Below, in pieces: positions 48,076-56,634 of a stretch of DNA of 64,000 bases (its first letter is position 1; each line of letters begins with the position of its first letter). The position numbers were made by a program, and so were the translations under genes. The notes under the pieces are model-generated. The model worked only from the letters and a program-made list of their open reading frames with translations, was not told the origin of the DNA and did no database searches. Source of the DNA: Psychrobacillus sp. NEAU-3TGS (GTDB lineage: Bacteria > Bacillota > Bacilli > Bacillales_A > Planococcaceae); contig NZ_JAPNOZ010000011.1 in NCBI RefSeq assembly GCF_029955155.1, forward strand, positions 1 through 64,000, given 5' to 3'.

Positions 48076-49029
48076 TCACATTTCTATAATACTTTTTAGA
48101 TTATCTTTGACATTTTCTAATTCAGACTTCACTTCATCCATCTTAGTGCTCAACTTTTCTACCACTCTTTCCACTTGGTCCAAGACTTCTTCCAGTCGAT
48201 CTTTAGATGTATTAATCTGTGAATGAATCATCCAATCCGTAAATATATTATCGAAGAAATAATCGGTAAATGTCATGAAATTGCTACGATCCACTTGAAT
48301 GACTTCTGTCACAATGTTTTTTACATCCATCAATTCCGTTTCAAAACGACGAAGGGCCATTTGCGCTAAATGGATATAGTCTTGTGAACTATTGAGACTG
48401 TTATGCTTCATAGCTGTCACAAAAACACCGCCGCCGAGGAAGGTGTCCCAAGTCGACAACGCAGATGCTGAATCGAGTTCCGAGTTCGCTTGTTCAAGTG
48501 CGCTTTTGGCAGCTCTACCCGCTACCAGAGCTTCTTCTATTTCTTTTTGCATCGACTCCAAACCTGCCCGATTTTCATATAGATTTTCCAGCTCTTGTCG
48601 TTCATCGACAGTGTTAGCGTAAAGCCACTCCTTCTTTTCATGCATTAATGATTCCCAATGCTGATCTATTAAACAATAATCAACATTTTGCAGTTCTAGT
48701 TTGACAATTTCTATATCTTTCTTGAGATCACTTAAGGTTTTTTCAGCTTCTTGATATTTCATTTCAACTTCTGTTGCTTCTGAAATTTCTTTTTTTTGTT
48801 TTTCGTTCATCGTTCCATTCCACTTGCTAACTAAATTGGAAAAGGAGAACTTCTCTAATTTTAGAACATCTTTTTGCTCTTTCAAACGCTTTTCTTCCAA
48901 CCTCTTACATACAATTTCTAATTCCATCCGCTGTGTTTGGAGCGATGCCTGCTTTCTTTGCAGCCGATCGCGTTCATTTTTCTTGACGATTAACTGAGCT
49001 TGTTTTTCTTGTAAGTGTTGCCACATCAT
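48076..49029 (-). CDS. coiled-coil protein of unknown function (317 aa)
   Basis: Long heptad-rich helices cover residues 1-125 and 150-195, and again the last 60. A conserved-looking centre, LSTWDTFLGGGVFVTAMKHN, interrupts them at about 198-220. No membrane segment or signal. The GGG-turn between helices is reminiscent of dynamin-like or toxin-type helical proteins, but I do not recognise the family. It is a single gene between the ABC operon and an esterase. Confidence 0.7.
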   Translation of the reverse strand: MMWQHLQEKQAQLIVKKNERDRLQRKQASLQTQRMELEIVCKRLEEKRLKEQKDVLKLEKFSFSNLVSKWNGTMNEKQKKEISEATEVEMKYQEAEKTLSDLKKDIEIVKLELQNVDYCLIDQHWESLMHEKKEWLYANTVDERQELENLYENRAGLESMQKEIEEALVAGRAAKSALEQANSELDSASALSTWDTFLGGGVFVTAMKHNSLNSSQDYIHLAQMALRRFETELMDVKNIVTEVIQVDRSNFMTFTDYFFDNIFTDWMIHSQINTSKDRLEEVLDQVERVVEKLSTKMDEVKSELENVKDNLKSIIEM

Positions 49030-49092
49030 GCATTCCCCCTTTCCTTATGTACGCGACCACAAGGATGAAAGTTTCATTTAATTCCATTTTTA

Positions 49093-49827
49093 TCAAACAT
49101 CAGGGCCGAGAAATTGAATGATTTGTCTATATATACCACCCTTTTCTTTACTTAATGTCATAAGATGTGAGGTGTTTTCAAACTTTTTTAGTTCGATTAA
49201 TGCTGAGGAAACACTTTCAGCAATTTCAACCGCGCTTTCTTCATAGGTTTCCTCATCACGCCCTCCATAGTAAATAGCTATTGGAGATGTGATTACAGAT
49301 AAGTCACTCATGGTCTCATGTATAAATTCTTGAAATCGCTCAAATGAGTTCATTGGTATTCGATCAAATTTCTTTAATTCGTCTTGTATCTGTACTTCGG
49401 ATTTATTTTCTAATTTCTTATAACGTACAGCATAATCAATAATGCGTTGTTTCGCTTGTATAGGCGATTTATCTGTAGGCACAGACATGACTACCATCCG
49501 CTCAACCGGAAATTGTTGGGCTAATTTTAAAGCGAAAATTCCCCCTACCGATAATCCAATGACAAAGACCTGATTATATTTCTTTGCTAATTGCTTATAG
49601 CTTTCTAGTGCATCCTCCCACCAATTATCAATTGTATAAGGAATTAATGCCTCTGCTTCCTCACCATGTCCCCTATATAATGGAGCAAAACAAGTAAACC
49701 CTAATGTTTGATGAATTGATTCGGCTAACGCTTTCATGTCACGCGTATGGCTTGTATAAGAATGTAGTAATAGAACTGCGGTATCGTTTCCTTCCAAATT
49801 AATCAATCGGGCTTTTTTTATGCGCAT
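49093..49827 (-). CDS. alpha/beta hydrolase, carboxylesterase (Est30-like)
   Basis: A 244-aa hydrolase. Oxyanion region VLLLHSYTSH, nucleophile elbow GLSVGG (Ser at about 98), Asp in IYYGGRDEETY and His in FENTSHLMT complete the triad. Length and motif order match the thermostable carboxylesterase Est30/monoglyceride lipase group. Cytosolic. AGAGGTGAGG precedes the ATG. Confidence 0.88.
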   Translation of the reverse strand: MRIKKARLINLEGNDTAVLLLHSYTSHTRDMKALAESIHQTLGFTCFAPLYRGHGEEAEALIPYTIDNWWEDALESYKQLAKKYNQVFVIGLSVGGIFALKLAQQFPVERMVVMSVPTDKSPIQAKQRIIDYAVRYKKLENKSEVQIQDELKKFDRIPMNSFERFQEFIHETMSDLSVITSPIAIYYGGRDEETYEESAVEIAESVSSALIELKKFENTSHLMTLSKEKGGIYRQIIQFLGPDV

Positions 49828-49902
49828 ATCCTCACCTCTTATTAAAAGTCCTCTTAAAGATATAATATTATAGTGGGGATTTCTTATATATTTTGTTCTA
49901 GA

Positions 49903-50424
49903 TTAACGTTTCCACACATCAGTATATTCTGCTTTTTTTTCAAATTCCAATTTAGCGAAAGGACATAATGGTATGATTGTTTTATTTTCTACTCGTGCTT
50001 TATTTGCAACAGCTTTTACTAACGCTTGCGCTATGCCCTTCCCTCTCAATCTATCATCTACAAAAGTATGATCAATAATAAAGAACTCATTATTAGGCTC
50101 TGTAAAAGTAATTTCGGCAATTAATTGTTTATTATCATCTTCTAAATAAAATCGGTTCTTACCTTGTAATAAATCTACCATAGGTTCTACTTCCTTTCTT
50201 ATATAACGCAATGCCTCTGATGGGCATGCATCGATTATTATTGTTACTTCACTTGTTTTCCCGTTATCCGGTAGAATCCAAGGTTTACGTTTTACTTGAA
50301 AAACATCTCCATTACCTTGAACGCAAATTCCGGCGTGTTGACATTTTTTTGCTGAGTAAAATATATCTAGATCTGTTCCTTCGTATTTTCTATACCCCTC
50401 ATTCATATATTCTTCTTCTGTCAT
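49903..50424 (-). CDS. fusion: divergent 4Fe-4S mono-cluster domain + GNAT (YjdI-YjdJ)
   Basis: Start ATG 50424 (MTEEEYMNEG) follows GGGAGAG. Residues 1-80 form the YjdI-type Fer4_19 domain: CQHAGICV, FQVKRKPWILPD, IDACPSEALRY, with three or four cysteines. Residues 85-173 form a small YjdJ-type GNAT domain (HTFVDDRLRGKGIAQALVKAVANKAR, acetyl-CoA loop R-G-K-G-I-A). In many bacteria these are two adjacent genes; here they are one protein. Function of the pair is unknown. Confidence 0.85.
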   Translation of the reverse strand: MTEEEYMNEGYRKYEGTDLDIFYSAKKCQHAGICVQGNGDVFQVKRKPWILPDNGKTSEVTIIIDACPSEALRYIRKEVEPMVDLLQGKNRFYLEDDNKQLIAEITFTEPNNEFFIIDHTFVDDRLRGKGIAQALVKAVANKARVENKTIIPLCPFAKLEFEKKAEYTDVWKR

Positions 50425-50771
50425 AACGCACTCTCCCAACTTTTCGATCATTCGTATTATTCATGCTATATAAATACTAACATAAATTTATACTATTAAT
50501 ATTATTTTTTTTTACAGTTTCTTGAAAGGATAATTTTAGAGAGATGAAGAAAATAACTTAATGAGAGCACTGCAACAAACCTTAAATTTGTTTTGAATGA
50601 ATATATAAGGCTAACTTGGGATAGGCGGTACTTTTAATCTATCGCTGCGGTTACCCATTCTGATATTCTTCCAGGTGTAGTAATTTATAATGAAGTTTGC
50701 TCCTCAAGCGATGGAGGCAACTGCTAGTGCATCGAATACAACTAGTTGATTTTTCTCACCTCGACAGTATT
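50425..50771. other. gene-free stretch
   Basis: No credible gene. A short plus-strand frame near 50640-50730 (HSDILPGVVIYNEV, then stop) could be a relic of a larger enzyme gene but is too short to assign. Confidence 0.4.
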
Positions 50772-51947
50772 TTATTTAGCACTATACATGTTGTTTCTTA
50801 GAAAAATAAATACCACACTCAATATTACGGATAATAATCCTACTAAGATAACGTATTGCGTTCCCATTATGGAGATAAATAAGCCTCCTACAGCTGTACC
50901 AATTGTTGTTCCTATATTTGCAGATGATAAAAACAATCCGTTAGCAAAGTCAGGGGCTTCAGGTGCCGCCGATGAAACTACATATTGAGTAATGTTTGCT
51001 GATATTCCAGCTAAAATTCCCCATAGTAAGATAATAATTACCATAGCCAAAGTGAGATATCCCATGAAAAATTGAATGATATAGACAATTCCCAATAGAA
51101 AAGGAAGAGATAAGATTGTTTTGATAGGATTAATAGTTAGTAGCCTTCCAGCCAAAATGTTCCCAATAATATTTGCTGCTCCGTAAATGAATAACATCAA
51201 GCTAGTTATATTTGCCGCTATGTTCGTTACGGTTTGTAAATAATCTGCGAGATAGCTATAAACTCCAAAAACAGCTGAGTTTAGCAAAATGACAATTATA
51301 ATAGACAGCCATGTAACTGTTTTTTTCAATACCTTCAATTGAGTACCATAGGAGATTTTTTCTTTAACTGGCATGGATGGAACGAATAATAATGTAGCAA
51401 TAAGTACAAGTACATTAACAATAGCGAAAAACGCCATCGCTAGTTGTAGATTAGACACGCTAGCGATAAAACTAACGATTGGAACTCCCACTACCATCCC
51501 CGCAGACACTCCTATAAAAATTTTGGAGACAGCTTTTGGAGCTTCCTCTTTACTGACAGAATCGGCAGCCGCTGAAAATGCCAAAGAAACATAGACCGGA
51601 TGAAAAAGCGCAGGAATGATTCGAGCAATTAATAAAACAGTAAAATTGGATGTAAATATGGATATAATGTTTCCCGCAACAAAAACACTTAGGACAACTA
51701 TCATCACTTTTTTTCGATTTATCCCTGAAAATAATAGCGGCATGGTTGGTGCCGATATTGCAACGCCAATGGCAAAAATACTTACCACCCATCCTGCTGT
51801 TGAAACACTAACGCCAAAGTGATTGGCGATATCAGGCAATATGCCGATAAACCCCATTTCCGTATTTAAGATGCCAAAAACACCTATTGTTAAAATAAAT
51901 ATTAATAAGTTTTTTCGTTGCAATTTAAAATAGCTCCTCTCTTGCAC
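50772..51947 (-). CDS. MFS transporter, DHA1/AraJ-like
   Basis: A 391-aa twelve-helix exporter. Early LNTEMGFIGILPDIANHFGVSVSTAGWVVSIFAIGVAISAP and the loop SGINRKKVMI between helices 2 and 3 match the DHA1 drug or sugar efflux group (AraJ/YdhL-type). Divergent from a LysR gene with a shared 44-bp operator, so expression is probably inducer-controlled. Substrate unknown. Confidence 0.9.
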   Translation of the reverse strand: MQERSYFKLQRKNLLIFILTIGVFGILNTEMGFIGILPDIANHFGVSVSTAGWVVSIFAIGVAISAPTMPLLFSGINRKKVMIVVLSVFVAGNIISIFTSNFTVLLIARIIPALFHPVYVSLAFSAAADSVSKEEAPKAVSKIFIGVSAGMVVGVPIVSFIASVSNLQLAMAFFAIVNVLVLIATLLFVPSMPVKEKISYGTQLKVLKKTVTWLSIIIVILLNSAVFGVYSYLADYLQTVTNIAANITSLMLFIYGAANIIGNILAGRLLTINPIKTILSLPFLLGIVYIIQFFMGYLTLAMVIIILLWGILAGISANITQYVVSSAAPEAPDFANGLFLSSANIGTTIGTAVGGLFISIMGTQYVILVGLLSVILSVVFIFLRNNMYSAK

Positions 51948-51984
51948 ATCTGCTTATTTATTTTACTTTTATGTACGATTGATT

Positions 51985-52028
51985 ACCAATACCTATATCT
52001 TATTCTGTGATATGCTTTAAAGGTATAT
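51985..52028. promoter_or_regulatory. LysR-type operator, copy 1
   Basis: ACCAATACCTATATC, then 17 bp ending GTGATATGCT, then TTAAAGGTATAT. The outer arms ATACCT / AGGTAT form a dyad. It lies between the divergent MFS and LysR genes, and the same 44-bp pattern with identical spacing is at 53816-53859. Confidence 0.75.
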
Positions 52029-52053
52029 TTAGAGTGTGGAGGATGATTAATTT

Positions 52054-52962
52054 ATGGAATTTAGAGTACTTCGTTATTTTCTTACCGTCGCAAGAGAAGG
52101 AAGTATAACAGGAGCGGCAAATTTTTTGCATATTACACAGCCAACTTTGTCTAGGCAATTAAAAGAGCTGGAAGAGGAGTTGGGAAAGAAATTATTTATC
52201 CGGAAAAGTCATCATATTGTTTTGACAGAGGAAGGAATGATCCTAAGAAAGAGAGCAGAAGAAATCATTGACATGGTAGTTAAGGTGGAAGCCGAATTTA
52301 GTTCTATGGAAGAATCTGTAGGAGGAGATATTTACATAGGTGGCGGAGAAACAAAAGCTATGAAGCTAATTGCCCAGATAGTAAAAGATTTGCAGTTAAA
52401 ATATCCAACTATTAAATATCACTTTTATAGTGGAAATTCCGATGATGTGACGGAGCAACTTGATAAAGGTTTACTCGATTTTGGAATTCTAATTCAACCG
52501 GCCGATTTGTCTAAATACAATTACATCAATCTTCCAGCCAAAGACGTATGGGGAGTTGTGATGAGAAAAGATAGTCCGCTTGCTGAAAAAGAAAGCATAC
52601 AGAAGACTGATTTAATAGATGTACCTCTCCTCCTATCAAGACAAGCTATTAAACCAGGATTATCTAAAAATGAGTTTTCAGAGTGGTTTGGAGAGGACTA
52701 TGATAAATTGAATGTTGTCACAACGTATAATCTTGTTTATAATGCGGCCATCTTAGTTGAGGAAGGAATCGGTTATGCAGTCACCCTTGATAAAATAGCT
52801 AATACATCCAGTGATAGTAACCTTTGTTTTAGGCCATTAGAACCGAGACTTGAATCGGGTCTAAATATTGTTTGGAAAAAGCATCAGGTTTTCTCCCATG
52901 CAGCAAATCTGTTTTTTGAAGAAATTAAGGATAAGTTTTCCAATCATAAGCCTATTGAGTAA
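52054..52962 (+). CDS. LysR family transcriptional regulator
   Basis: A 302-aa LTTR. N-terminal winged helix MEFRVLRYFLTVAREGSITGAANFLHITQPTLSRQLKELEEELG, then a substrate-binding-like effector domain (about 90-290). GGAGGATGATT precedes the ATG. Divergent from the MFS gene. It probably binds the two conserved 44-bp sites and controls the MFS and the SDR gene at 53024. Confidence 0.94.
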   Translation: MEFRVLRYFLTVAREGSITGAANFLHITQPTLSRQLKELEEELGKKLFIRKSHHIVLTEEGMILRKRAEEIIDMVVKVEAEFSSMEESVGGDIYIGGGETKAMKLIAQIVKDLQLKYPTIKYHFYSGNSDDVTEQLDKGLLDFGILIQPADLSKYNYINLPAKDVWGVVMRKDSPLAEKESIQKTDLIDVPLLLSRQAIKPGLSKNEFSEWFGEDYDKLNVVTTYNLVYNAAILVEEGIGYAVTLDKIANTSSDSNLCFRPLEPRLESGLNIVWKKHQVFSHAANLFFEEIKDKFSNHKPIE

Positions 52963-53023
52963 AAAAACAAGCTTAACCCTCCCTGTACTTATCCAATCCA
53001 GGTAGGGTCAATGAGAGCTTGCA

Positions 53024-53758
53024 TTAAACTTGTTGACTGGTTGGACGTACAATCATATCACTTATAGACATACGATCAGGAGTACTTATCGCAAACATAA
53101 CTGCAGATGCAATGTCTTCAGGGATTAAACCGGATTCTATTTGCATCTTATGGACTTTCTCCGCAACGTCTTTATCATTTATGGTATTGTACAATTCAGT
53201 ATCTACAGCACCAGGGGAAATAATAGTTGATTTGATATTATTCTCCCTCTGTTCCTGTCTTAACCCTTCCATGATTGCACGTACGGCAAATTTTGTTCCA
53301 CAATACACCGCTGAATCTGGATACACTACATGTCCTGCTACAGAATCCGTTGCAATAATATGTCCTGACTTTTGCTCAGCCATAAACGGGATAACAGCTG
53401 CAATGCCGTTTAACACACCCATGATATTAATATCAAGCATTTGTTTCCACTCATCACGTCTTCCTTCTATGATAGGAGCAGTCGGCATAATACCTGCATT
53501 GTTGTACAATACATCTATCTTTCCAAATGTGTCTAATGCAAGCTGAGCAACCTTTTTTACATCTTCAAAGTTTGTTACGTCTGCTTGCTGTATGAGAATA
53601 TTTACTTCTGGATACGCTTCTTTAATAACTTCCAGACGATCCATTCGTCTAGCAGCTAAAACTAATTTTGCATCATGCTGTGCTAATAATTTCGCTGTCG
53701 CTTCTCCTATTCCACTAGAAGCGCCCATAATAATGACTACTTTATCTTTAATTGCCAA
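53024..53758 (-). CDS. SDR family oxidoreductase (YdfG/classical type)
   Basis: A 244-aa classical short-chain dehydrogenase: cofactor motif GASSGIGEA near residue 12, NNAG at about 88, catalytic Ser in TDSVAGH, and Y-x3-K in YCGTKFAVRA. An acidic/basic pattern AARRMDRL after beta-2 suggests NADP preference. GGAGGAG precedes the start. Its promoter region carries the second LysR-type operator, so it is likely part of the MFS/LysR response. Confidence 0.92.
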   Translation of the reverse strand: MAIKDKVVIIMGASSGIGEATAKLLAQHDAKLVLAARRMDRLEVIKEAYPEVNILIQQADVTNFEDVKKVAQLALDTFGKIDVLYNNAGIMPTAPIIEGRRDEWKQMLDINIMGVLNGIAAVIPFMAEQKSGHIIATDSVAGHVVYPDSAVYCGTKFAVRAIMEGLRQEQRENNIKSTIISPGAVDTELYNTINDKDVAEKVHKMQIESGLIPEDIASAVMFAISTPDRMSISDMIVRPTSQQV

Positions 53759-53815
53759 TTAAAACTCCTCCTCTTGTATGTCACGTTTAAATCATAAGAC
53801 GTCATAATACAATAT

Positions 53816-53859
53816 ACCAATACCTATATCAGATAACGTGTTATGCTCGATAGGTATAT
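53816..53859. promoter_or_regulatory. LysR-type operator, copy 2
   Basis: ACCAATACCTATATC identical to copy 1 over 15 bp, 17-bp middle ending GTGTTATGCT, then CGATAGGTATAT. Lies 58 bp upstream of the SDR start. Additional half-sites ATAGGTAT (53875-53882) and CACCTATAC follow on the side of the 54001 gene. Confidence 0.75.
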
Positions 53860-54000
53860 GAAACGTTAAATAATATAGGTATCAACTATTTCACCTATAC
53901 TTTCGACTTTTCAACGAAATATGTTGAAACAGAAAGAGGGTATCAGTTCAACTTTCCTTCCATTTGTTCATATACTGTACAAAAGAGGAGGCATAATGAA

Positions 54001-54186
54001 ATGGATCGTTTTATTCTTTTAATGTTGGCTAGTATTTTAGCTGGTTTCGCATTATTAAAGGCTCCATTAGCAGGTACTTTCTTATCTGGTTTACAGCCAG
54101 TAACTGACCTTATCGGTATTGTGGCTATTGTAATCTTCTCGCTTGTCCTGATCTTTAAAGGTGTAATGGCACTAGTAAGTAAATAG
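54001..54186 (+). CDS. small hydrophobic protein (61 aa)
   Basis: Two membrane helices (residues 4-25 and 36-58) with GAGGAGG nine bases before the ATG and a strong terminator after it, so it is very likely expressed. No family recognised. Its promoter region holds extra ATAGGTAT half-sites and may share LysR control with the SDR gene. Confidence 0.7.
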   Translation: MDRFILLMLASILAGFALLKAPLAGTFLSGLQPVTDLIGIVAIVIFSLVLIFKGVMALVSK

Positions 54187-54198
54187 ATGGTTAAAAGT

Positions 54199-54236
54199 AA
54201 ACCGCTAGAGAATGGATTTCTTCTCTAGCGGTTTTA
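54199..54236 (+). terminator. strong terminator
   Basis: AAACCGCTAGAGAA / TTCTCTAGCGGTTT with an 8-nt loop, then T. Confidence 0.92.
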
Positions 54237-54302
54237 TAATGCGTGTTCTTTTGAAACAACTTCCTCCGAAAGCAGAAAACTGTTTTGCATTGCAAAGCTA
54301 TA

Positions 54303-55010
54303 TTAACATCTTACATATTTACGTTTAAAGCCTAGCCTTCCTCTATCGAGTTCTTTTTGAATACTTTCGTAAGCATTAAGAAAACTACTTTTTTTATTAT
54401 CTCGTTTCATTTCTACTACTCCTAACTCCTTTGCTGTCTCTACTGCTTTTTCATGAAGAGGCAAATAGGAAATTCCTACTGTGTATAGAAAATTATTCAT
54501 AGCAGATTTGGTACGTTCGGGGGAATCGTGAATCGTATCTTTTACCATATCTAACATATTTGAAATCTTGGTTTCTGAAAACTCCACGTCTTTTCGATTA
54601 CCTAATAGCCAACAATAACAGCTCCAGCCCGCTGACATTTTTAGCTCTTCACCACTTGCTATCCATTTATCCGATACTTCCTGTGCAATATCTGACTCTG
54701 ATAATGTGACGGCCACCACATAATCAGACAGCATATAAAAATACGCTGCATCCACCCACCGATCGTAATCCGACTCTGTCATACCTTTTGGATCTGCAAT
54801 AACACCCGCAAAATACATGGCATCATAATTCCCTGTAGCATAAAGTTCTTCAGCTAAAGGCTGATTTATTTTTATTTTCTTAGCGATTGGCTTCATCGCT
54901 CCGGTTGCTACCCCAAATAATGGTTCACGTGCACCATTTGATATGTACATTTTTTTCGTTCGTTCCTTTCCTAGGGCTTCAAGCTCCTGCATAACCATTT
55001 CCAAATCCAT
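54303..55010 (-). CDS. AlkD-like DNA alkylation repair protein
   Basis: A 235-aa HEAT-like repeat protein of the DNA alkylation repair family (AlkC/AlkD superfamily). LYATGNYDAMYFAGVIADPKGM and DYVVAVTLSESDIAQEVSDKW match the helical repeats. AlkD excises N3/N7-alkylpurines without base flipping. The frame is intact. Some relatives with this start (MDLEMVMQELEALGKERTKK) have no shown glycosylase activity, so the exact role is inferred. Confidence 0.87.
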   Translation of the reverse strand: MDLEMVMQELEALGKERTKKMYISNGAREPLFGVATGAMKPIAKKIKINQPLAEELYATGNYDAMYFAGVIADPKGMTESDYDRWVDAAYFYMLSDYVVAVTLSESDIAQEVSDKWIASGEELKMSAGWSCYCWLLGNRKDVEFSETKISNMLDMVKDTIHDSPERTKSAMNNFLYTVGISYLPLHEKAVETAKELGVVEMKRDNKKSSFLNAYESIQKELDRGRLGFKRKYVRC

Positions 55011-55099
55011 CGTTTAACACTTCCTTCTTTTTATTGTTATTCTCTCATGTCTTCCACCAAATACAATTATCCAATACACCACTACCATTGTCAGCAAAA

Positions 55100-55455
55100 T
55101 CAATGATTTTCTTGATAGATATCATTCATTTTAATATTGCTGTTCACAGCCATTTTGTAACGATACATAAGCAGTGTGATGACATTTAATACAATAGTGA
55201 CGATGAGAAGTACTGCAGTGGCTAAAGCAGTAGCATGCGTTGTGTCCATAAGAGCAGACCAATCCTCAATCTTCACCAAATGAGCAGTGTAGAAAATTTG
55301 GAAACTTAATGAAATAGCACAGGCGATCAGGCTCATAACAGATAGGGCTATCCAGTTTCTGTGAGTCTGTTTTGATATCTCATGAGATAAACAACAGGCA
55401 GTATCCAAGCAATTATTCCAAGCACGAGGCTACCAAGATTAAGTAAACCAATCAT
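55100..55455 (-). pseudogene. small membrane protein (about 118 aa), one-base frameshift
   Basis: The start ATG 55455 (MIGLLNLGSLVLGIIAWILP, AAGGAG upstream) and the body read from 55408 (NWIALSVMSLIACAISLSFQIFYTAHLV) are in different frames. One added T in TTTT at 55370-55373 (plus strand) joins them. Three or four membrane helices. Similar proteins of unknown function occur in Bacilli. Confidence 0.72.
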
Positions 55456-55541
55456 ATCTCTTCTCCTTTGTATTTATTCTTTATACTTTTTTATCTTCTT
55501 AAGCTTAATCTTCAAACCCTCATTTTCTCGAAAACTTCCAC

Positions 55542-55754
55542 ATAAAGTGAAACTTCAATCAGTGGGGTTTTCGACGTATGGGACGTGCTAGTGGGGGCAT
55601 TGCGACATGGACGTCGCGCTTTTAGTCCCCGTCATCCCCCACTGATTGTTAGTTGAACCAATCGGGCTTTTACGGGCAGTTAATCTCCCACTTATATTTG
55701 CGCTTTTCTTACATCTTGAAGTGGGAGTCTTACTGCCCGTTAATGTGGGATAAA
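55542..55754 (-). mobile_element. non-autonomous IS200/IS605-like element, copy B (short form)
   Basis: 213 bp with ATAAA at both borders. First palindrome AATCAGTGGGG ... CCCCACTGATT; second palindrome ACGGGCAGT-CTCCCACTT ... AAGTGGGAG-ACTGCCCGT. No coding capacity. It lacks the 125-bp middle block of copies A and C and is the cleanest copy for defining the ends. Confidence 0.72.
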
Positions 55755-55909
55755 GTAAAATTGGTCTTTCCAACTAGAATCCACTTTTCTATCTATTTAT
55801 CCATGTACCTTCCACATACTTATACAAAACTCCTTCTTTAAAATTGAAAGTATGTAAGTTTGACGTTTGCTTGCTTTTAACGTTTTAATAATGATAGGAG
55901 GTGTTTTAT

Positions 55910-56242
55910 ATGAATGCATACATATTACTTGCAATCGCAATTATTAGTGAAGTTTTTGGTAGCTCTATGTTGAAAGTGACAGAAGGTTTTAAAAAAGTGC
56001 TGCCTTCTGTTGGGGTGGTGTTAGGTTATGCCCTTGCATTTTATGCATTATCTTTATCGCTAAAAGCACTTCCAATTGGAACAGCTTATGCAATTTGGGC
56101 CGGAGTAGGTACTGCATTAACTGCTTTAATCGGCATAGTTCTCTATAAGGAAGCCTTTAATAGGAAAAAACTTATCGGACTTTTATTGATTATTTGCGGA
56201 GTTATCTTATTAAATTTATCAACTGGAGATGCGCTTGCGTAG
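55910..56242 (+). CDS. SMR family multidrug efflux protein, subunit 1
   Basis: A 110-aa four-helix small multidrug resistance protein. The conserved membrane Glu is in IISEVFGSSMLK, and AYAIWAGVGTALTALIGIVLYKE is the helix 3 motif. GGAGG before ATG 55910. It is followed by a second SMR gene 20 bp later. Paired SMR genes (EbrAB, YkkCD, YvdRS) usually form a heterodimer exporting cations such as dyes or guanidinium. No guanidine riboswitch is seen upstream. Confidence 0.92.
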   Translation: MNAYILLAIAIISEVFGSSMLKVTEGFKKVLPSVGVVLGYALAFYALSLSLKALPIGTAYAIWAGVGTALTALIGIVLYKEAFNRKKLIGLLLIICGVILLNLSTGDALA

Positions 56243-56261
56243 AGAAGGAGAGAAATCATAT

Positions 56262-56600
56262 ATGAAGGGCTATAGCTTACTAAGTATTTCAATTTTAACG
56301 GAGGTTTTTGGGACAGCTATGTTGAAATTATCAGAGGGTTTCACAAATCTTGGCCCTACTATTGGGGTTATTGCCGGATATGGCTTATCATTTTATTGTT
56401 TGTCCTTGTGTTTAAAAACAATTCCTCTAAGTTTGGCATATGCCATTTGGTCTGGTGTCGGTACTGCAATTACCGCAATTATAGGTGTGCTCATTTGGGA
56501 TGACCCGTTTAACTTACTCACTCTTTCTGGATTGGCACTTATTATAGCCGGAGTTATACTACTTAACGCATCAGACAGTAGAAAAGAACCATCTCAGTGA
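56262..56600 (+). CDS. SMR family multidrug efflux protein, subunit 2
   Basis: A 112-aa partner of the preceding SMR protein. Glu in ILTEVFGTAMLK and AYAIWSGVGTAITAIIGVLIW are conserved. Start ATG 56262 follows GAAGGAGAG; the open frame begins earlier inside the first gene. The end of the gene overlaps its terminator. Confidence 0.92.
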   Translation: MKGYSLLSISILTEVFGTAMLKLSEGFTNLGPTIGVIAGYGLSFYCLSLCLKTIPLSLAYAIWSGVGTAITAIIGVLIWDDPFNLLTLSGLALIIAGVILLNASDSRKEPSQ

Positions 56601-56615
56601 GAGTGGTTCTTTTTC
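56582..56615 (+). terminator. terminator overlapping SMR stop codon
   Basis: AAAAGAACCATCTC pairs with GAGTGGTTCTTTT; the stop TGA (56598-56600) forms the loop. Confidence 0.82.
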
Positions 56616-56634
56616 TAATGTCTTTGCCTATAAA

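Noticed and set aside
50630..50760. Possible relic of a molybdopterin oxidoreductase C-terminus
   Set aside because: Only about 15 suggestive residues (HSDILPGVVIYNEV) before a stop; too short to support.
55760..55909. Guanidine riboswitch before the SMR pair
   Set aside because: Paired SMR genes sometimes follow one, but no conserved guanidine-I core or terminator switch was found in the 150 bp upstream.
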